Virus record (IMG/VR): IMGVR_UViG_3300034072_000926
Location: 167,621-231,620 of that record
DNA length: 64,000 bases
DNA from: a virus
Reading direction: 5' to 3' (one strand)
Of this stretch, positions 17,556-27,165 are shown piece by piece. The notes beneath the pieces were generated by a model. The model worked only from the letters and a program-made list of their open reading frames with translations. It made no database searches and was not told where the DNA came from. Positions within the stretch are counted from its first letter, which is position 1, and every line of letters starts with the position of its first letter. Made by a program: the position numbers and the translations under genes.

Positions 17556-17860
17556 TGTCTACTGTCCAGTATAAGGCATCTAGTCCATATTATGACACTC
17601 CTCAGACCTCTTGGTATCTGAGCAACTTTGAACCAAGGCACATTCCAAGGGATGGCACTGATAAGTTGAAGATCCTCGAACCTAGGTATGAGAATCGTCC
17701 TGATCTGTTGGCATATGACCTCTATGGAACGCCGAACTTTTGGTGGGTGTTTATGGTCGTGAACCCAAATCAGATCAAAGATCCTATCTACGATTTCAAA
17801 GCAGGCTTGTCGTTCTATACTCCGACGATGACTCGTTTGACCAACATCTTGGGAGTTTAA
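17555..17860 (+). CDS. gp53: Baseplate wedge subunit gp53
   Basis: A 101-residue protein with the gp53 core: RYENRPDLLAYDLYGTPNFW followed by WVFMVVNPNQIKDPIYDFKAG. T4 gp53 is 196 residues; this version consists of the conserved domain alone. gp53 closes the wedge and contacts the hub during baseplate assembly. Its ATG overlaps the preceding stop (TAATG) and the next gene starts one base after its own stop. Confidence 0.9.
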   Translation: MSTVQYKASSPYYDTPQTSWYLSNFEPRHIPRDGTDKLKILEPRYENRPDLLAYDLYGTPNFWWVFMVVNPNQIKDPIYDFKAGLSFYTPTMTRLTNILGV

Positions 17861-17861
17861 G

Positions 17862-20741
17862 ATGACTGAACGTCGCCAATCCATTATTGGCTCCACAAAG
17901 ACAAACCTCGACGCCGGCTTGGTGAAAAGGATCTACGACGATGCAGATAAAGAAGTGGCTAGTTCCTCTTCGGGTAAGAACTCGTCTGGCACAACCACTC
18001 AGACTGTTCAGGGCGAAGATCCTAGCAACATTCAGGATGGAACAAGTAACCCTGACAATTTCCTAAAGGGTTGGACTCCTACCTATAATGAGATGTCTGA
18101 GCTATATCAGCCTTCTTACCACTTCTCATTCTATCTAGATGACGATGTTACCGCCAGTCCGGGTTCGGGAAATGAATTTGTGATCGCTGAGACTGGTTTG
18201 ACTGGCATGAACATTCAAGAAGTCAACATTGACTCGTTTGTTGGTCCCAATGTTCGCACCCGTAATGCGACTGCAACTAATATCGAGATCAAGATCTACG
18301 AGCCGATGGGTGCCATGTTCCCAGACTTGCTCTTCCAGGCAGCGGTTAGGAAGAACATCTACAACTATCTCAAGGCTCCTTGGCATCTGAAGCTGAAGCT
18401 TCATGGTTATGACCAACAGGGCAATTATCGGGTCATCGGTTCGGGATGGACTTGGAAATTAACTCTGCTTGAGATTCAGAGTAAGATTTCTGAGAATGGA
18501 GCGCTTCACACAATTTCGGCTCTACCGATCTCTGAAGTTGCTCTCAATAACCAGTATTGCATGATTCCCGATGGCACCTCTATTGATGGAACGACTGTTG
18601 GCGAAGCAATGGGCAACCTTATGACATCCTTGAACAAGGGTGTGAATAAGAAGTATGGCGAAACAAATCCGCCGTTCATTGAATATGCGATCAAGGACAT
18701 GCCGTATCCCTATGATACTAAGGTCGGCGTCTCGAAGCCATTTGATCACAAGATTACCTCCTCGTCTGAAATTGACTCGAACGTCAAAACGACGACTACC
18801 TACGGAACTCAGACAAGCCAGTATGCTCCTGGCACTGATATTCCTGGCATCCTCGACACTTTGTTCGCAAGGTGCGAAACGGCAGTGAAGATGGCGCGTA
18901 ACAGTCGTGAACTTCCGCCACAATCTAGCCCCGACACCGAATCCACTATTCGAGACGTGGCAAGCTTCTTGCACCGTATTGATACACAGGTGGAATATAC
19001 TGGATACGATGTTGTTCTTGGTGACTATTGTAAGAAGATCACCTATATTGTGAAACCCTATAGCTCGCTTCGTCTTCTGACCTCCATGGGAAGGGCAATG
19101 GCCTTCGACAAGGAAAAGTCGCTGAACAAGAACAAAGCAGCTCATGCGATTGAGAAGAAGTTCCTTCAGAAGCAATACGACTATATCTTCACTGGTCTCA
19201 ACACTGAGGTCGAGAAGTTTGATATTCAGACCAACTTCCGTTGGGCAGTGAGTGTTCCCCAGCTTCAGGGTTGGGTAAGCAATCAGCTAACGGCAGGTCG
19301 AGTTGATCCAACGCTGGTGGCACAGACTCACACAAATCAGCTGGCTTATTTTAATCAGACTCTGGCTGAGACTGATAAGACGATTGCTGAGGTTGATGCA
19401 ATTCGAGCAGCCCAAGGCTATGATAAGGAATCCGAAGAGGGTAAAGCCACTGAAGCAAAACGTGCTCGACTTCAGGCTGCAAGAGATAAGCATGAGAAAG
19501 CAATTGGTGTTCTCAGTAAATCAGTCGGCGCCGAGCGTGATAAGATTAACTCTGCGGCTCAAGAGAAGATCAACAATGCAAGGAAGGCAACACCACAAGG
19601 TCGAATTGTAGACGGCGAAGATGATGTCTACGAGAATGTAAGAGATGGTGGTGCAGGATATGGCGGCGCCGGTCGTGGCGACTCTAGCTATCTACCAATC
19701 ACAATCGTTCAGGATCCTGATGATCCGGCTGCGGCGGTTGCTCCTGGTTCATCCAATGATAACAATGCAAACAAGAGTGTCTACGGTGCTCTCTTGAACC
19801 AGCTCTATGGTTCGATGGACGGCAACCTGCAGGCTATTGAGCTTGATATTAAGGGTGACCCATATTGGCTCGGTCCTGGTAACTCGGGAACACCTTATGA
19901 TGAATGGAGCACATCTTCTACTCCGAACTTTATGAACGGTGAACATATCTTCGTATTCCGATTCAAGCTGCCTTTGGGATATGATTCGGTTACTGGTACA
20001 GTTGCTTTGAACAAGGGTGCAAATGATGGCAATGGTTCATCGGCAACACCTGCAAATGGTGCAGCATCTACAGGCGGTAGCAGCAATATCTTCACTGGGT
20101 TCTACGCAACCACACAGGTAACTCACCACTTCAGAGACGGAGGGTTTAGTCAGACACTATCGGGTGTTCGTATTCCTGGTTGGTATTATGAGAATATCAT
20201 CGAGGGTCGTGAGAACACCGTTGATGAAGATGTTATCTATAGCAACTCACAGAGCCCTGCAAGCCAGTATGGCGCAACTGGAGATGTTAAGACCGTTAGT
20301 CGTGGATCGTCTAGGGTTAACACTACTGGTCTCACTGATCAGGAACTCCTTGCGATCACTCTTGTTGGTGAAGCAGGTGGCGAAGGTCGCCAAGGCATGC
20401 AGGCTGTTGGTAATGTGATCATAAATCGAGTCAATGCAAACTACCGTGGTCAATCTACAGTAAGCGGCGTCATCACAGATCCGTCGCAGTTCTCGGTTTG
20501 GAATGGTATTAACCCTGCATCTAAATATGAAGAATATTCGAGCAGATCTTCATATTCTACGGCTTATGAACTAGCCGGACAAATGTTGGCAGGAGGAACC
20601 TCAGATATTACTGGCGGTGCCACCTCTTATCTCAACGTAACAGTTACAAAGCAGCAGCGCGGCGGCTCTCTACCTAGTTGGTATCAGTCGAGCAAGGTTA
20701 CAACTAAGATTGGTAACCATACGTTCTTGAAAGGTGTATAA
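17862..20741 (+). CDS. Baseplate hub structural protein with C-terminal SleB-type cell wall hydrolase
   Basis: A 959-residue virion protein. Residues about 70-330 form a beta-rich structural domain (YHFSFYLDDDV, EIKIYEPMGAMFPDLLFQAA). A helical coiled region spans 520-600, and a second beta region lies at about 630-780. The last 135 residues match the SleB/hydrolase-2 fold: LLAITLVGEAGGEGRQGMQA (catalytic Glu in GE), VGNVIINRVN, DPSQFSVWNG and a Thr/Ser-rich ending. Such domains cut the glycan strand of peptidoglycan. Its position between gp53 and the gp5-like spike suggests a gp27-like hub role fused to a muralytic domain. I do not see an equivalent in T4. Confidence 0.78.
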   Translation: MTERRQSIIGSTKTNLDAGLVKRIYDDADKEVASSSSGKNSSGTTTQTVQGEDPSNIQDGTSNPDNFLKGWTPTYNEMSELYQPSYHFSFYLDDDVTASPGSGNEFVIAETGLTGMNIQEVNIDSFVGPNVRTRNATATNIEIKIYEPMGAMFPDLLFQAAVRKNIYNYLKAPWHLKLKLHGYDQQGNYRVIGSGWTWKLTLLEIQSKISENGALHTISALPISEVALNNQYCMIPDGTSIDGTTVGEAMGNLMTSLNKGVNKKYGETNPPFIEYAIKDMPYPYDTKVGVSKPFDHKITSSSEIDSNVKTTTTYGTQTSQYAPGTDIPGILDTLFARCETAVKMARNSRELPPQSSPDTESTIRDVASFLHRIDTQVEYTGYDVVLGDYCKKITYIVKPYSSLRLLTSMGRAMAFDKEKSLNKNKAAHAIEKKFLQKQYDYIFTGLNTEVEKFDIQTNFRWAVSVPQLQGWVSNQLTAGRVDPTLVAQTHTNQLAYFNQTLAETDKTIAEVDAIRAAQGYDKESEEGKATEAKRARLQAARDKHEKAIGVLSKSVGAERDKINSAAQEKINNARKATPQGRIVDGEDDVYENVRDGGAGYGGAGRGDSSYLPITIVQDPDDPAAAVAPGSSNDNNANKSVYGALLNQLYGSMDGNLQAIELDIKGDPYWLGPGNSGTPYDEWSTSSTPNFMNGEHIFVFRFKLPLGYDSVTGTVALNKGANDGNGSSATPANGAASTGGSSNIFTGFYATTQVTHHFRDGGFSQTLSGVRIPGWYYENIIEGRENTVDEDVIYSNSQSPASQYGATGDVKTVSRGSSRVNTTGLTDQELLAITLVGEAGGEGRQGMQAVGNVIINRVNANYRGQSTVSGVITDPSQFSVWNGINPASKYEEYSSRSSYSTAYELAGQMLAGGTSDITGGATSYLNVTVTKQQRGGSLPSWYQSSKVTTKIGNHTFLKGV

Positions 20742-22558
20742 TGGCAAGTAATCGAGGCTTTAATCGATCCACAAGGACGCCTGCAGGTTATAGCCATGCG
20801 CCTGGCGGTCGTGTGGCTATGTTCAATCAGACCTATCTTGGTTATGTGAAGCATAATGAGGATGCTTTCAAGATGGGTCGTTTGAAGGTGTGGATTCCAG
20901 AATTCTCCACTGACCCGGATGACGCAAGTCAGTGGTTCACTGTCCAGTATTGCAGTCCAATGGCCGGTGCAACATCGGTCAAGAACAATGTCAAAGAGGG
21001 CCGAACAATGGCTGACACACAGAAGTCCTATGGCTGGTGGTCAGTTGTGCCTGATCTTGAAAATGAAGTTGTGGTCATGTTCCTCAATGGTGACCCTAAT
21101 CGTGGCATCTACATTGGTGGCATGTATCAACAGTTCATGAACCACATGGTTCCTGGTCTGCCCACTAATGCGAGCTACCAAGAAGGACAGGATGGACAGG
21201 ATCCACCGGTTGCAGAATATAACCGCTGGGATCCAAATGCTAGTAACTCTGACAACCACACTAGGGCGCGCTACGAGCCCCTACACGAGGCGCTAGTTAA
21301 CCAGGGGCTCTACACAGACCAACAGCGTGGTCCTTCTACTGCTGGCGCTCGTAGGGACGGGGTGAGCAAAGCTTACGGCTTTCTCAGTCCCGGTGGTTCA
21401 CAATTTGTCTTTGATGACTCTGAAGAGAACAGCTATATCAGGATCCGAACCGCAACTGGCGCACAGGTTCTGATTAATGATTCGGCCGGTTACGTTTATA
21501 TCAACTCTGGCAATGGCAACTCTTGGCTAGAAGTAAGCGATGAAGGTGTTGACGTCTACAGTGCCTATGCGGTTAGCTTACGAGCACAGGGTGACTTCAA
21601 TATCCATTCCGATGCTTCGATCAATATGTATGCCAAGAAGTCGATTAATATGTTCAGCAGTGGCTCTGGAACGATGCAATTCGGTAAGAGTCTAGACACT
21701 ATGGTTGGTTCGGCAATGACCACAAAGGTCACTGGTGACTATGGACTGAAGGTAAACGGCAAAGGTGCCCTGGAAGTCAAGGGAACTCTAGGCATGGGTG
21801 CAAGTGGCGACATCATCATGAAGGCACCACAGATCCAACAGAACGCAGCAACACCTGATAAGCCAAGTGATGCAAAAGGTCCTGAACTATCTGGTCTCGA
21901 AGACCGTGAACTCAATGTAGGATCTGAGTATGAGGAAATCTCTACCAATTCCATCGTGAGTAGGCTTCCCACTCATGAACCTTGGTCTGGTCATCCAAGC
22001 GGTAGATCTGGAGCCGCTCGTGGTCGAGTGGACCTCAATGTGAGTTCACGAAACCAGATTGATGGCAACGGCACGTCGAGTGATAATGCTGGAGATATTC
22101 AACCCGGTGAGGAAGAGTTCATCGCCACAGATAATGCGACCTTCGTGGCTCCAGCTAGTGGTCCAGTGACATCTTTGTTCGGTCCTCGTAACACAGGTAT
22201 CGCAGGCGCTAGTCGTAACCACAAGGGTGTTGACCTTGGCATTCCTCGTGGCAGTTCTGTGGTTGCAATGCGTGACGGAACAGTCACTAAGGCAGGTTGG
22301 GGAACTGGATACGGTAACGTGATCTACATTAAGCATGATGATGGATATGAAACCCGTTACGCTCACTTGACCAGTTTCAATGTGCGCCCAGGCACAAAGG
22401 TCAAGCAGGGACAGGTTATCGCAAAGTCAGGCAACACTGGTGTTGGTAGTGGACCGCATCTTCACTTTGAGATTCGAAAGGGCGGCGTGGCTATGAATCC
22501 AAGCCAGAAGCTCAAGAATATCAGGAAGGGTTCTCGACTTACAGCGGGAAGGAACTAA
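20741..22558 (+). CDS. gp5: Baseplate central spike (gp5/VgrG-like) with C-terminal M23 peptidase
   Basis: A 605-residue protein. Residues 25-140 are an OB-fold region typical of gp5/VgrG (FKMGRLKVWIPEF, GWWSVVPDLENEVVVMFLNG). Residues about 210-380 are repetitive beta-helix spike segments. The C-terminal 130 residues are an M23 (LytM-like) metallopeptidase with Zn ligands in HKGVDLG (about 494), YAHL (about 540) and GPHLHFE (about 573). T4 gp5 instead carries a lysozyme in the middle. The enzyme would cut peptide cross-links during injection. It is coupled to the previous gene by TAATG and followed by a strong terminator. Confidence 0.88.
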   Translation: MASNRGFNRSTRTPAGYSHAPGGRVAMFNQTYLGYVKHNEDAFKMGRLKVWIPEFSTDPDDASQWFTVQYCSPMAGATSVKNNVKEGRTMADTQKSYGWWSVVPDLENEVVVMFLNGDPNRGIYIGGMYQQFMNHMVPGLPTNASYQEGQDGQDPPVAEYNRWDPNASNSDNHTRARYEPLHEALVNQGLYTDQQRGPSTAGARRDGVSKAYGFLSPGGSQFVFDDSEENSYIRIRTATGAQVLINDSAGYVYINSGNGNSWLEVSDEGVDVYSAYAVSLRAQGDFNIHSDASINMYAKKSINMFSSGSGTMQFGKSLDTMVGSAMTTKVTGDYGLKVNGKGALEVKGTLGMGASGDIIMKAPQIQQNAATPDKPSDAKGPELSGLEDRELNVGSEYEEISTNSIVSRLPTHEPWSGHPSGRSGAARGRVDLNVSSRNQIDGNGTSSDNAGDIQPGEEEFIATDNATFVAPASGPVTSLFGPRNTGIAGASRNHKGVDLGIPRGSSVVAMRDGTVTKAGWGTGYGNVIYIKHDDGYETRYAHLTSFNVRPGTKVKQGQVIAKSGNTGVGSGPHLHFEIRKGGVAMNPSQKLKNIRKGSRLTAGRN

Positions 22559-22561
22559 TTG

Positions 22562-22585
22562 GAAGAGCGCCGAAAGGCGCTCTTC
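22562..22585. terminator. Bidirectional terminator between gp5-like and exonuclease genes
   Basis: GAAGAGCGCC, GAAA loop, GGCGCTCTTC: a perfect 10-bp stem with a stable tetraloop, 3 bases after the gp5-like stop and 2 bases from the convergent exonuclease stop. Confidence 0.8.
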
Positions 22586-22587
22586 TG

Positions 22588-23190
22588 TTATCGATTTGGA
22601 ATGCCCTTGATGGGAGCCATTCCTCGAGTTTCTCGGACCATGTTGATAAACATCGCCCCTTGTTCAATGGCGTCGTCAATTGCCACGTGGGTATGTGGCA
22701 AATCATCGAACCAATGCTTTGGCATACTTCGCTTGCTACAGGACTGGAAATGCTTTCCCATAATCGCCCATGCGTAGCTCTTTACGTCTACGCAACGCGA
22801 GAAGCTGAAGGGATTATCGCCCAAGAACTTCACGCAATAGTAGTCAATCCATTTGAAGTCATACGCCGCAGGATAACCAACGAAGATTGGCTTTCCGGGG
22901 AGCGTATCAAGCCATGCAGCGTATTCCTTCATGGCTTCTTCAGGGTCTCGAACATTGACCCTCGTCTTCGCATATGCAGCCTGGTTCTCAGGTGTCTCGT
23001 TCCAAAACTCCATTGTGCTTGGATGAGACTGAGCACCTTCTAGTGTTTCTAGATTGGCTTCAAAAGTTCCAATGAGATTCTTCTCAATGTCGAAAGCGGC
23101 AGTTGCAAAGCTGAGCATACTTGAGAGACCTGGGCATTTGCCGTCGGCCTCGATATCAGTCATACAATAGATTTCGGGTTTGCTACCCAT
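22588..23190 (-). CDS. 3'-5' exonuclease, DEDD (RNase T-like) superfamily
   Basis: A 200-residue protein with the DEDD exonuclease order: D12 and E14 in MTDIEADGKCPG, a later Asp in GYPAAYDFKWID, and the terminal H-x5-D-type motif HVAIDDAIEQG. The Tyr/Trp-rich middle resembles the bacterial 3'-5' exoribonuclease family typified by Rv2179c. It probably trims RNA or DNA 3' ends. I choose ATG 23190, which has AGGAAGG five bases upstream; the GTG at 23196 lies inside that Shine-Dalgarno. It sits against the tail operon, sharing a terminator with the gp5-like gene. Confidence 0.8.
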   Translation of the reverse strand: MGSKPEIYCMTDIEADGKCPGLSSMLSFATAAFDIEKNLIGTFEANLETLEGAQSHPSTMEFWNETPENQAAYAKTRVNVRDPEEAMKEYAAWLDTLPGKPIFVGYPAAYDFKWIDYYCVKFLGDNPFSFSRCVDVKSYAWAIMGKHFQSCSKRSMPKHWFDDLPHTHVAIDDAIEQGAMFINMVRETRGMAPIKGIPNR

Positions 23191-23218
23191 GCTCACCTTC
23201 CTGTCCGTTTTCCGGATC

Positions 23219-23467
23219 TTAGGTTTGTGTGTTAGGATCGCTTTTCACCTTCTTAGCTGCCTTTCGAGCAGCCAAAATTTCCTCAGGGTCAGTAATCCAC
23301 TTGGGATTCTTTTCGTCGGGACTTTTGAGTTCAGGTGCTACGAGAGTGCGCTTCCTCCTTGATCCATTAAGGATCATTGGAGCGGTTTCTACCTTCTTTA
23401 CACTCTCGAATTTTTCGCGATCCGCTTTGGCTTTTGCCTTAGGATCGTCAATATCTGACTTTTCCAT
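23219..23467 (-). CDS. Small highly charged protein of unknown function
   Basis: An 82-residue, Lys/Asp-rich protein with no hydrophobic core (MEKSDIDDPKAKAKADREKF at the start, KVKSDPNTQT at the end). It is likely disordered. It lies 29 bases upstream of the exonuclease on the same strand and shares its promoter. A TTGACA/TATAAA pair places +1 only 2 bases before the ATG, though a GTAGGAGA Shine-Dalgarno-like sequence also lies there. Function unknown. Confidence 0.65.
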   Translation of the reverse strand: MEKSDIDDPKAKAKADREKFESVKKVETAPMILNGSRRKRTLVAPELKSPDEKNPKWITDPEEILAARKAAKKVKSDPNTQT

Positions 23468-23475
23468 TCTCCTAC

Positions 23476-23503
23476 TTTATAGCATCTATTTCCAAACTGT
23501 CAA
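23476..23503 (-). promoter_or_regulatory. Sigma70-like promoter for the exonuclease operon
   Basis: Minus strand TTGACA (23503-23498), 16-base spacer, TATAAA (23481-23476), close to consensus. Predicted +1 is near 23469, almost on the start codon at 23467. Confidence 0.6.
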
Positions 23504-23540
23504 CAAAGAGTATTCCATAAAGTGCATGGTTTATAGCCCA

Positions 23541-23548
23541 CTAAATAT
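23541..23548 (+). promoter_or_regulatory. Late-promoter-like motif before gp25
   Basis: CTAAATAT, 20 bases before the gp25 ATG and its GGAGG Shine-Dalgarno. Same core as the motifs before gp20, the tape-measure-like gene and the nuclease gene. Confidence 0.5.
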
Positions 23549-23568
23549 GGTTACATTGGAGGATAGAT

Positions 23569-23949
23569 ATGGCACGTAGAGCAATTATCGGGTTCAGCAC
23601 CCAAGAGATGCAGGGCAAACGAGGTTGGACAGTATATGACGTCGATCTTATCAAGCGTGACCTCCTAAACCATTTTCACACCCGTAGGGGCGAACGTCTC
23701 ATGCTGCCAACCTATGGCACTATCATTTGGGACAAACTCTTTGAACCCTTCACCGAAGGCACCAAGCAAGAGATTGTTGATGATGTTATAAGGATCGTCA
23801 GAACTGACTCTCGCGTAAAGCTTCAGGCAGTTGATGTTTCTACCAGCACCTATGGAATTTCGGTGGCAATCGAACTGAAGTATGAGCCTTGGGATGCCGT
23901 CGGCACCTTTGCTCTCGAGTTTGACCGTCGCTCTCTTGAGAGGATCTAA
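23569..23949 (+). CDS. gp25: Baseplate wedge subunit gp25
   Basis: A 126-residue protein of the gp25/TssE lysozyme-like fold family: DLIKRDLLNHFHTRRGERLM, PTYGTIIWDKLFEPF and a central VDDVIRIVRTDSRVKL. gp25 nucleates sheath polymerisation at the wedge. Length is close to T4 gp25 (132). It begins the second half of the tail operon with its own late-type motif and is followed by gp6 after 3 bases. Confidence 0.93.
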   Translation: MARRAIIGFSTQEMQGKRGWTVYDVDLIKRDLLNHFHTRRGERLMLPTYGTIIWDKLFEPFTEGTKQEIVDDVIRIVRTDSRVKLQAVDVSTSTYGISVAIELKYEPWDAVGTFALEFDRRSLERI

Positions 23950-23952
23950 CGA

Positions 23953-26900
23953 ATGTCCCAATCACAGCGCCAGAGCGAGTTGTTCGCAGGTAATGACTGG
24001 CTTGCAGTCTATCGTGCATTCACTGAGGTAAACCTCAACGCTTTTGACTTCTCGTCCATCCGTCAGGCTATGGTCGATTACATCCGTCGCAACTATGCTG
24101 AAGATTTCAATGACTGGATTGAATCTTCTGAATTCGTTGCGCTGATTGACTTGCTGGCTTACTTGGGTCAGAGTCTTGCATTCAGGACTGACATTAACGC
24201 CCGTGAGAATTTCCTAGACACGGCTCGTCGTCGTGAATCGGTTCTACGTCTCGCTCGTTCGCTTTCCTACAATCCAAAGCGTAACTACCCTGCTCGTGGC
24301 TTGGCAAAGATCACAGAGATCCGCACTACGCATGACGTCTACGATTCGACTGGTAAGAACCTCAACAATATCGCGATCAAGTGGGACGACGCCAATAACG
24401 CTGATTGGTTTGAACAGTGGGTTCTGGTTCTCAATGCCTCTCTGATTGAAACCAATCCATTCGGCGTTCCTCTCAAGACAGAATCACTCGACGGTATTGA
24501 GACTCAGTTGTATCGAGTTGACAACGTCCAGAATACTCCTGGTAACTATCCGTTCACTACTAACGTGAACAATCAGAGCTATTCCTTCGATGTTGTGAAT
24601 GCCGACTTCAACACTTCGTTTGGTTTCGTTGAGCAGACTCCTAATCCAATCTCTAGCTACCACATGATCTATAGGTCAGATGGTAACGGCAACAGCTCGC
24701 CAAACACTGGCTTCTTTGTTTACTTCAAGCAGGGAACCCTACAGAAGAGCGACTACAAGATTTCGGAACCACAAGAAAACCGAATGATCTATCTCGACAC
24801 CAGCAACGTCAACGAAACTGACGTATGGGTTCAGAGTGTTGATGACTTGGGTTCTATCTTGTCTGCCGGTGAATGGACCCGTGTTGGTCATGTTCCTAGC
24901 GACGATATGGTCAAGGTCTTCCTAACCACTGAGAATATTACCTACAACTCAGTTGATGTGGACGTGCAGAACATCTACCAGGTAATCACACAGGAAGAGG
25001 ATCGCATTGCTCTTCGTTTCGGTGACGGTCGTTTCGGCATGTCTCCAGTCGGTAACCTGCGCGTTTGGTATCGTGTCTCCTCGAATGAGAACTTGAATGT
25101 TCGTCCAGAAGATATTCAGGGTGTGAACATCAACATTCCATTCTATGCAAAGAATAACACCCAGAAGCGTTTGAGCTTAACCTTTAGCCTACAGGAAGCA
25201 GTCAACAATGGTGTTTCAACCGAAACATCGACTGAGATTCGTCGCCGTGCTTCGAGGGTCTACTCAACTCAGGGTCGTATGGTCAGCGGTGCTGACTATA
25301 ACGAACTACCTGTTCAGACCAATCTGGCTGTGAAACTCAAAGCAGTGAATCGTGTCTACTCTGGCCAGTCTCGTTATATCGACCTCAATGATCCAACCGG
25401 TAGCTATCAGAACACTCATGTGTTCGCCGATGACGGCGCATTCTACCTATTGTCGGCCAATGAATCGTCGGAGGTGAACCACACTGTGGCTAACACCGAT
25501 GAGATGATGAACAACTTCATTCAGGATGCCGTTAGCAGTATCGCGCTGAAGGATTTCTACCACAACTATCTCTATGAGAATCTCGCAGATGCAGATGTTG
25601 TTGGTATTACGTCATACTTCTCAACTGAATATCTTGCTAAGAATGAAATCCGACGTCAGGTTCGCGAAAGCCTAGAACTGAATAGGACTTTTGCACTTGG
25701 ATTCAACAACACTACTGCGGCTGATGGCTGGTATGTCTTGGCTTCGAGCGAGATCAATCCTGATCTGTCGGCCAGTTATGCCTTTGATAGCACGGTCGCC
25801 CCTGGTCCAAACAGTTGGCTAGTTCACGTTGAATACACGAGTAACTTCTGGCGTATTACCACTAGGGGACTTTCCTATGTCTTTGAAAGCAAGCAGGATT
25901 GCAAGTTCTTCTTTGCTTCTGAATATAGGTCGATTGACCCCCAGACTGGTAAAGCAGGCAATGACACTGTAAGCCTTTTGAGAAAGCCAAACAATTTCAG
26001 TGGCATTCGTTTGTTCAACTCTGTTGCTGATAAGAATTCGAATATTCCGTTGAAATGCTTAAAGCGAGATCTGATGTTTAAGCTTGAAGGTATGTTTGTT
26101 TATCCAGATGGTTTCAATGAACCATCTAGGGTCAAGGTGCGTTTCAATGATATGAACGGCGATGGTGTTGCCGACGTTCCTTATTCCTATAAGTTGATCA
26201 AGAACATTGATCCAGAACGCAACACGATTGTGCATCAAGACACTTATAGCACGGATGGATACCCGGTTCAGAAGCTAGTCAAGCGTCTTGAACTAGACGA
26301 AGAAGATGACAACAAAATTGCAACCACTCTATTACCTGGCGAGTTTGGTTACGTGGAACTAAGCGACCACACTGTTAAGATTTATAGGGGCAACAGCGTC
26401 AACATTGTTCCAACTGAGGCAGATGTTTGTCGTAACCCAAGCACAGGTGCAGCGGCCATTCTTGGACGTTCTTTGACGTCACAGCAGGTTCTCTATCCAA
26501 CTGGTCAATCGGGTTCCGCAAATTTCACAGTTCGTGAGGGTGTGAACGATTTGATCTTCCAGTGGAGGCACTTTGCTCCAAGTAGCCACCGAATCGATCC
26601 AGCGATCTCGAATATCATTGACATCTTTGTTCTCACTCGCGAATACAATGATGCAATGATCTCTTGGCGCAATGCCGGTGCTGATCCATTGTCTCAGCCA
26701 AAGAGCCCAAGTGAGCTTAACCTGAGGACAACATTCAATCCTCTTGAGGAATTTAAGATGTTCTCGGATGAGATCATTTGGCGTCCTGTGAAGTTCAAGC
26801 TTCTCTTTGGTCAATCGGCAGAAGCAGCCCTGCAGGCAAAGTTCAAGATTGTGAAACTGAGCGGAACCTCTATGAGCGATGGCGAAATTAAGAGCCAGGT

Positions 26901-27165
26901 TATCGCGGCAATGAGGAATTTCTTTGAAGTAAATAACTGGGATTTCGGTGAGACATTCTTCTTCTCTGAACTAGGTGCATATATTCATAGGCAATTGAGC
27001 ACCGCTATTTCGAGTGTAGAAATCGTCCCCGTCCAGAATGATAGTTACTTTGGTAATTTGCGTGAAATTCGATGCGCTCCGGACGAACTGTTCTTCGTAA
27101 CGGCCCAGGTCAATGACATCGACATTATCACCGCAAATACTCCAACGAATCTCAGGATTAGGTAA
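23953..27165 (+). CDS. gp6: Baseplate wedge subunit gp6
   Basis: A 1070-residue protein. Its N-terminus has the gp6/Baseplate-J-like pattern of T4-like phages (RAFTEVNLNAFDFSSIRQAM, then VDYIRRNYAEDFNDWIESSE and VALIDLLAYLGQSLAFRTDI). gp6 forms the inner ring of the baseplate that holds the six wedges together. It is longer than T4 gp6 (660), with extra beta-rich insertions in the C-terminal half. Its stop overlaps the next ATG (TAATG), so wedge proteins are made in step. Confidence 0.92.
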   Translation: MSQSQRQSELFAGNDWLAVYRAFTEVNLNAFDFSSIRQAMVDYIRRNYAEDFNDWIESSEFVALIDLLAYLGQSLAFRTDINARENFLDTARRRESVLRLARSLSYNPKRNYPARGLAKITEIRTTHDVYDSTGKNLNNIAIKWDDANNADWFEQWVLVLNASLIETNPFGVPLKTESLDGIETQLYRVDNVQNTPGNYPFTTNVNNQSYSFDVVNADFNTSFGFVEQTPNPISSYHMIYRSDGNGNSSPNTGFFVYFKQGTLQKSDYKISEPQENRMIYLDTSNVNETDVWVQSVDDLGSILSAGEWTRVGHVPSDDMVKVFLTTENITYNSVDVDVQNIYQVITQEEDRIALRFGDGRFGMSPVGNLRVWYRVSSNENLNVRPEDIQGVNINIPFYAKNNTQKRLSLTFSLQEAVNNGVSTETSTEIRRRASRVYSTQGRMVSGADYNELPVQTNLAVKLKAVNRVYSGQSRYIDLNDPTGSYQNTHVFADDGAFYLLSANESSEVNHTVANTDEMMNNFIQDAVSSIALKDFYHNYLYENLADADVVGITSYFSTEYLAKNEIRRQVRESLELNRTFALGFNNTTAADGWYVLASSEINPDLSASYAFDSTVAPGPNSWLVHVEYTSNFWRITTRGLSYVFESKQDCKFFFASEYRSIDPQTGKAGNDTVSLLRKPNNFSGIRLFNSVADKNSNIPLKCLKRDLMFKLEGMFVYPDGFNEPSRVKVRFNDMNGDGVADVPYSYKLIKNIDPERNTIVHQDTYSTDGYPVQKLVKRLELDEEDDNKIATTLLPGEFGYVELSDHTVKIYRGNSVNIVPTEADVCRNPSTGAAAILGRSLTSQQVLYPTGQSGSANFTVREGVNDLIFQWRHFAPSSHRIDPAISNIIDIFVLTREYNDAMISWRNAGADPLSQPKSPSELNLRTTFNPLEEFKMFSDEIIWRPVKFKLLFGQSAEAALQAKFKIVKLSGTSMSDGEIKSQVIAAMRNFFEVNNWDFGETFFFSELGAYIHRQLSTAISSVEIVPVQNDSYFGNLREIRCAPDELFFVTAQVNDIDIITANTPTNLRIR

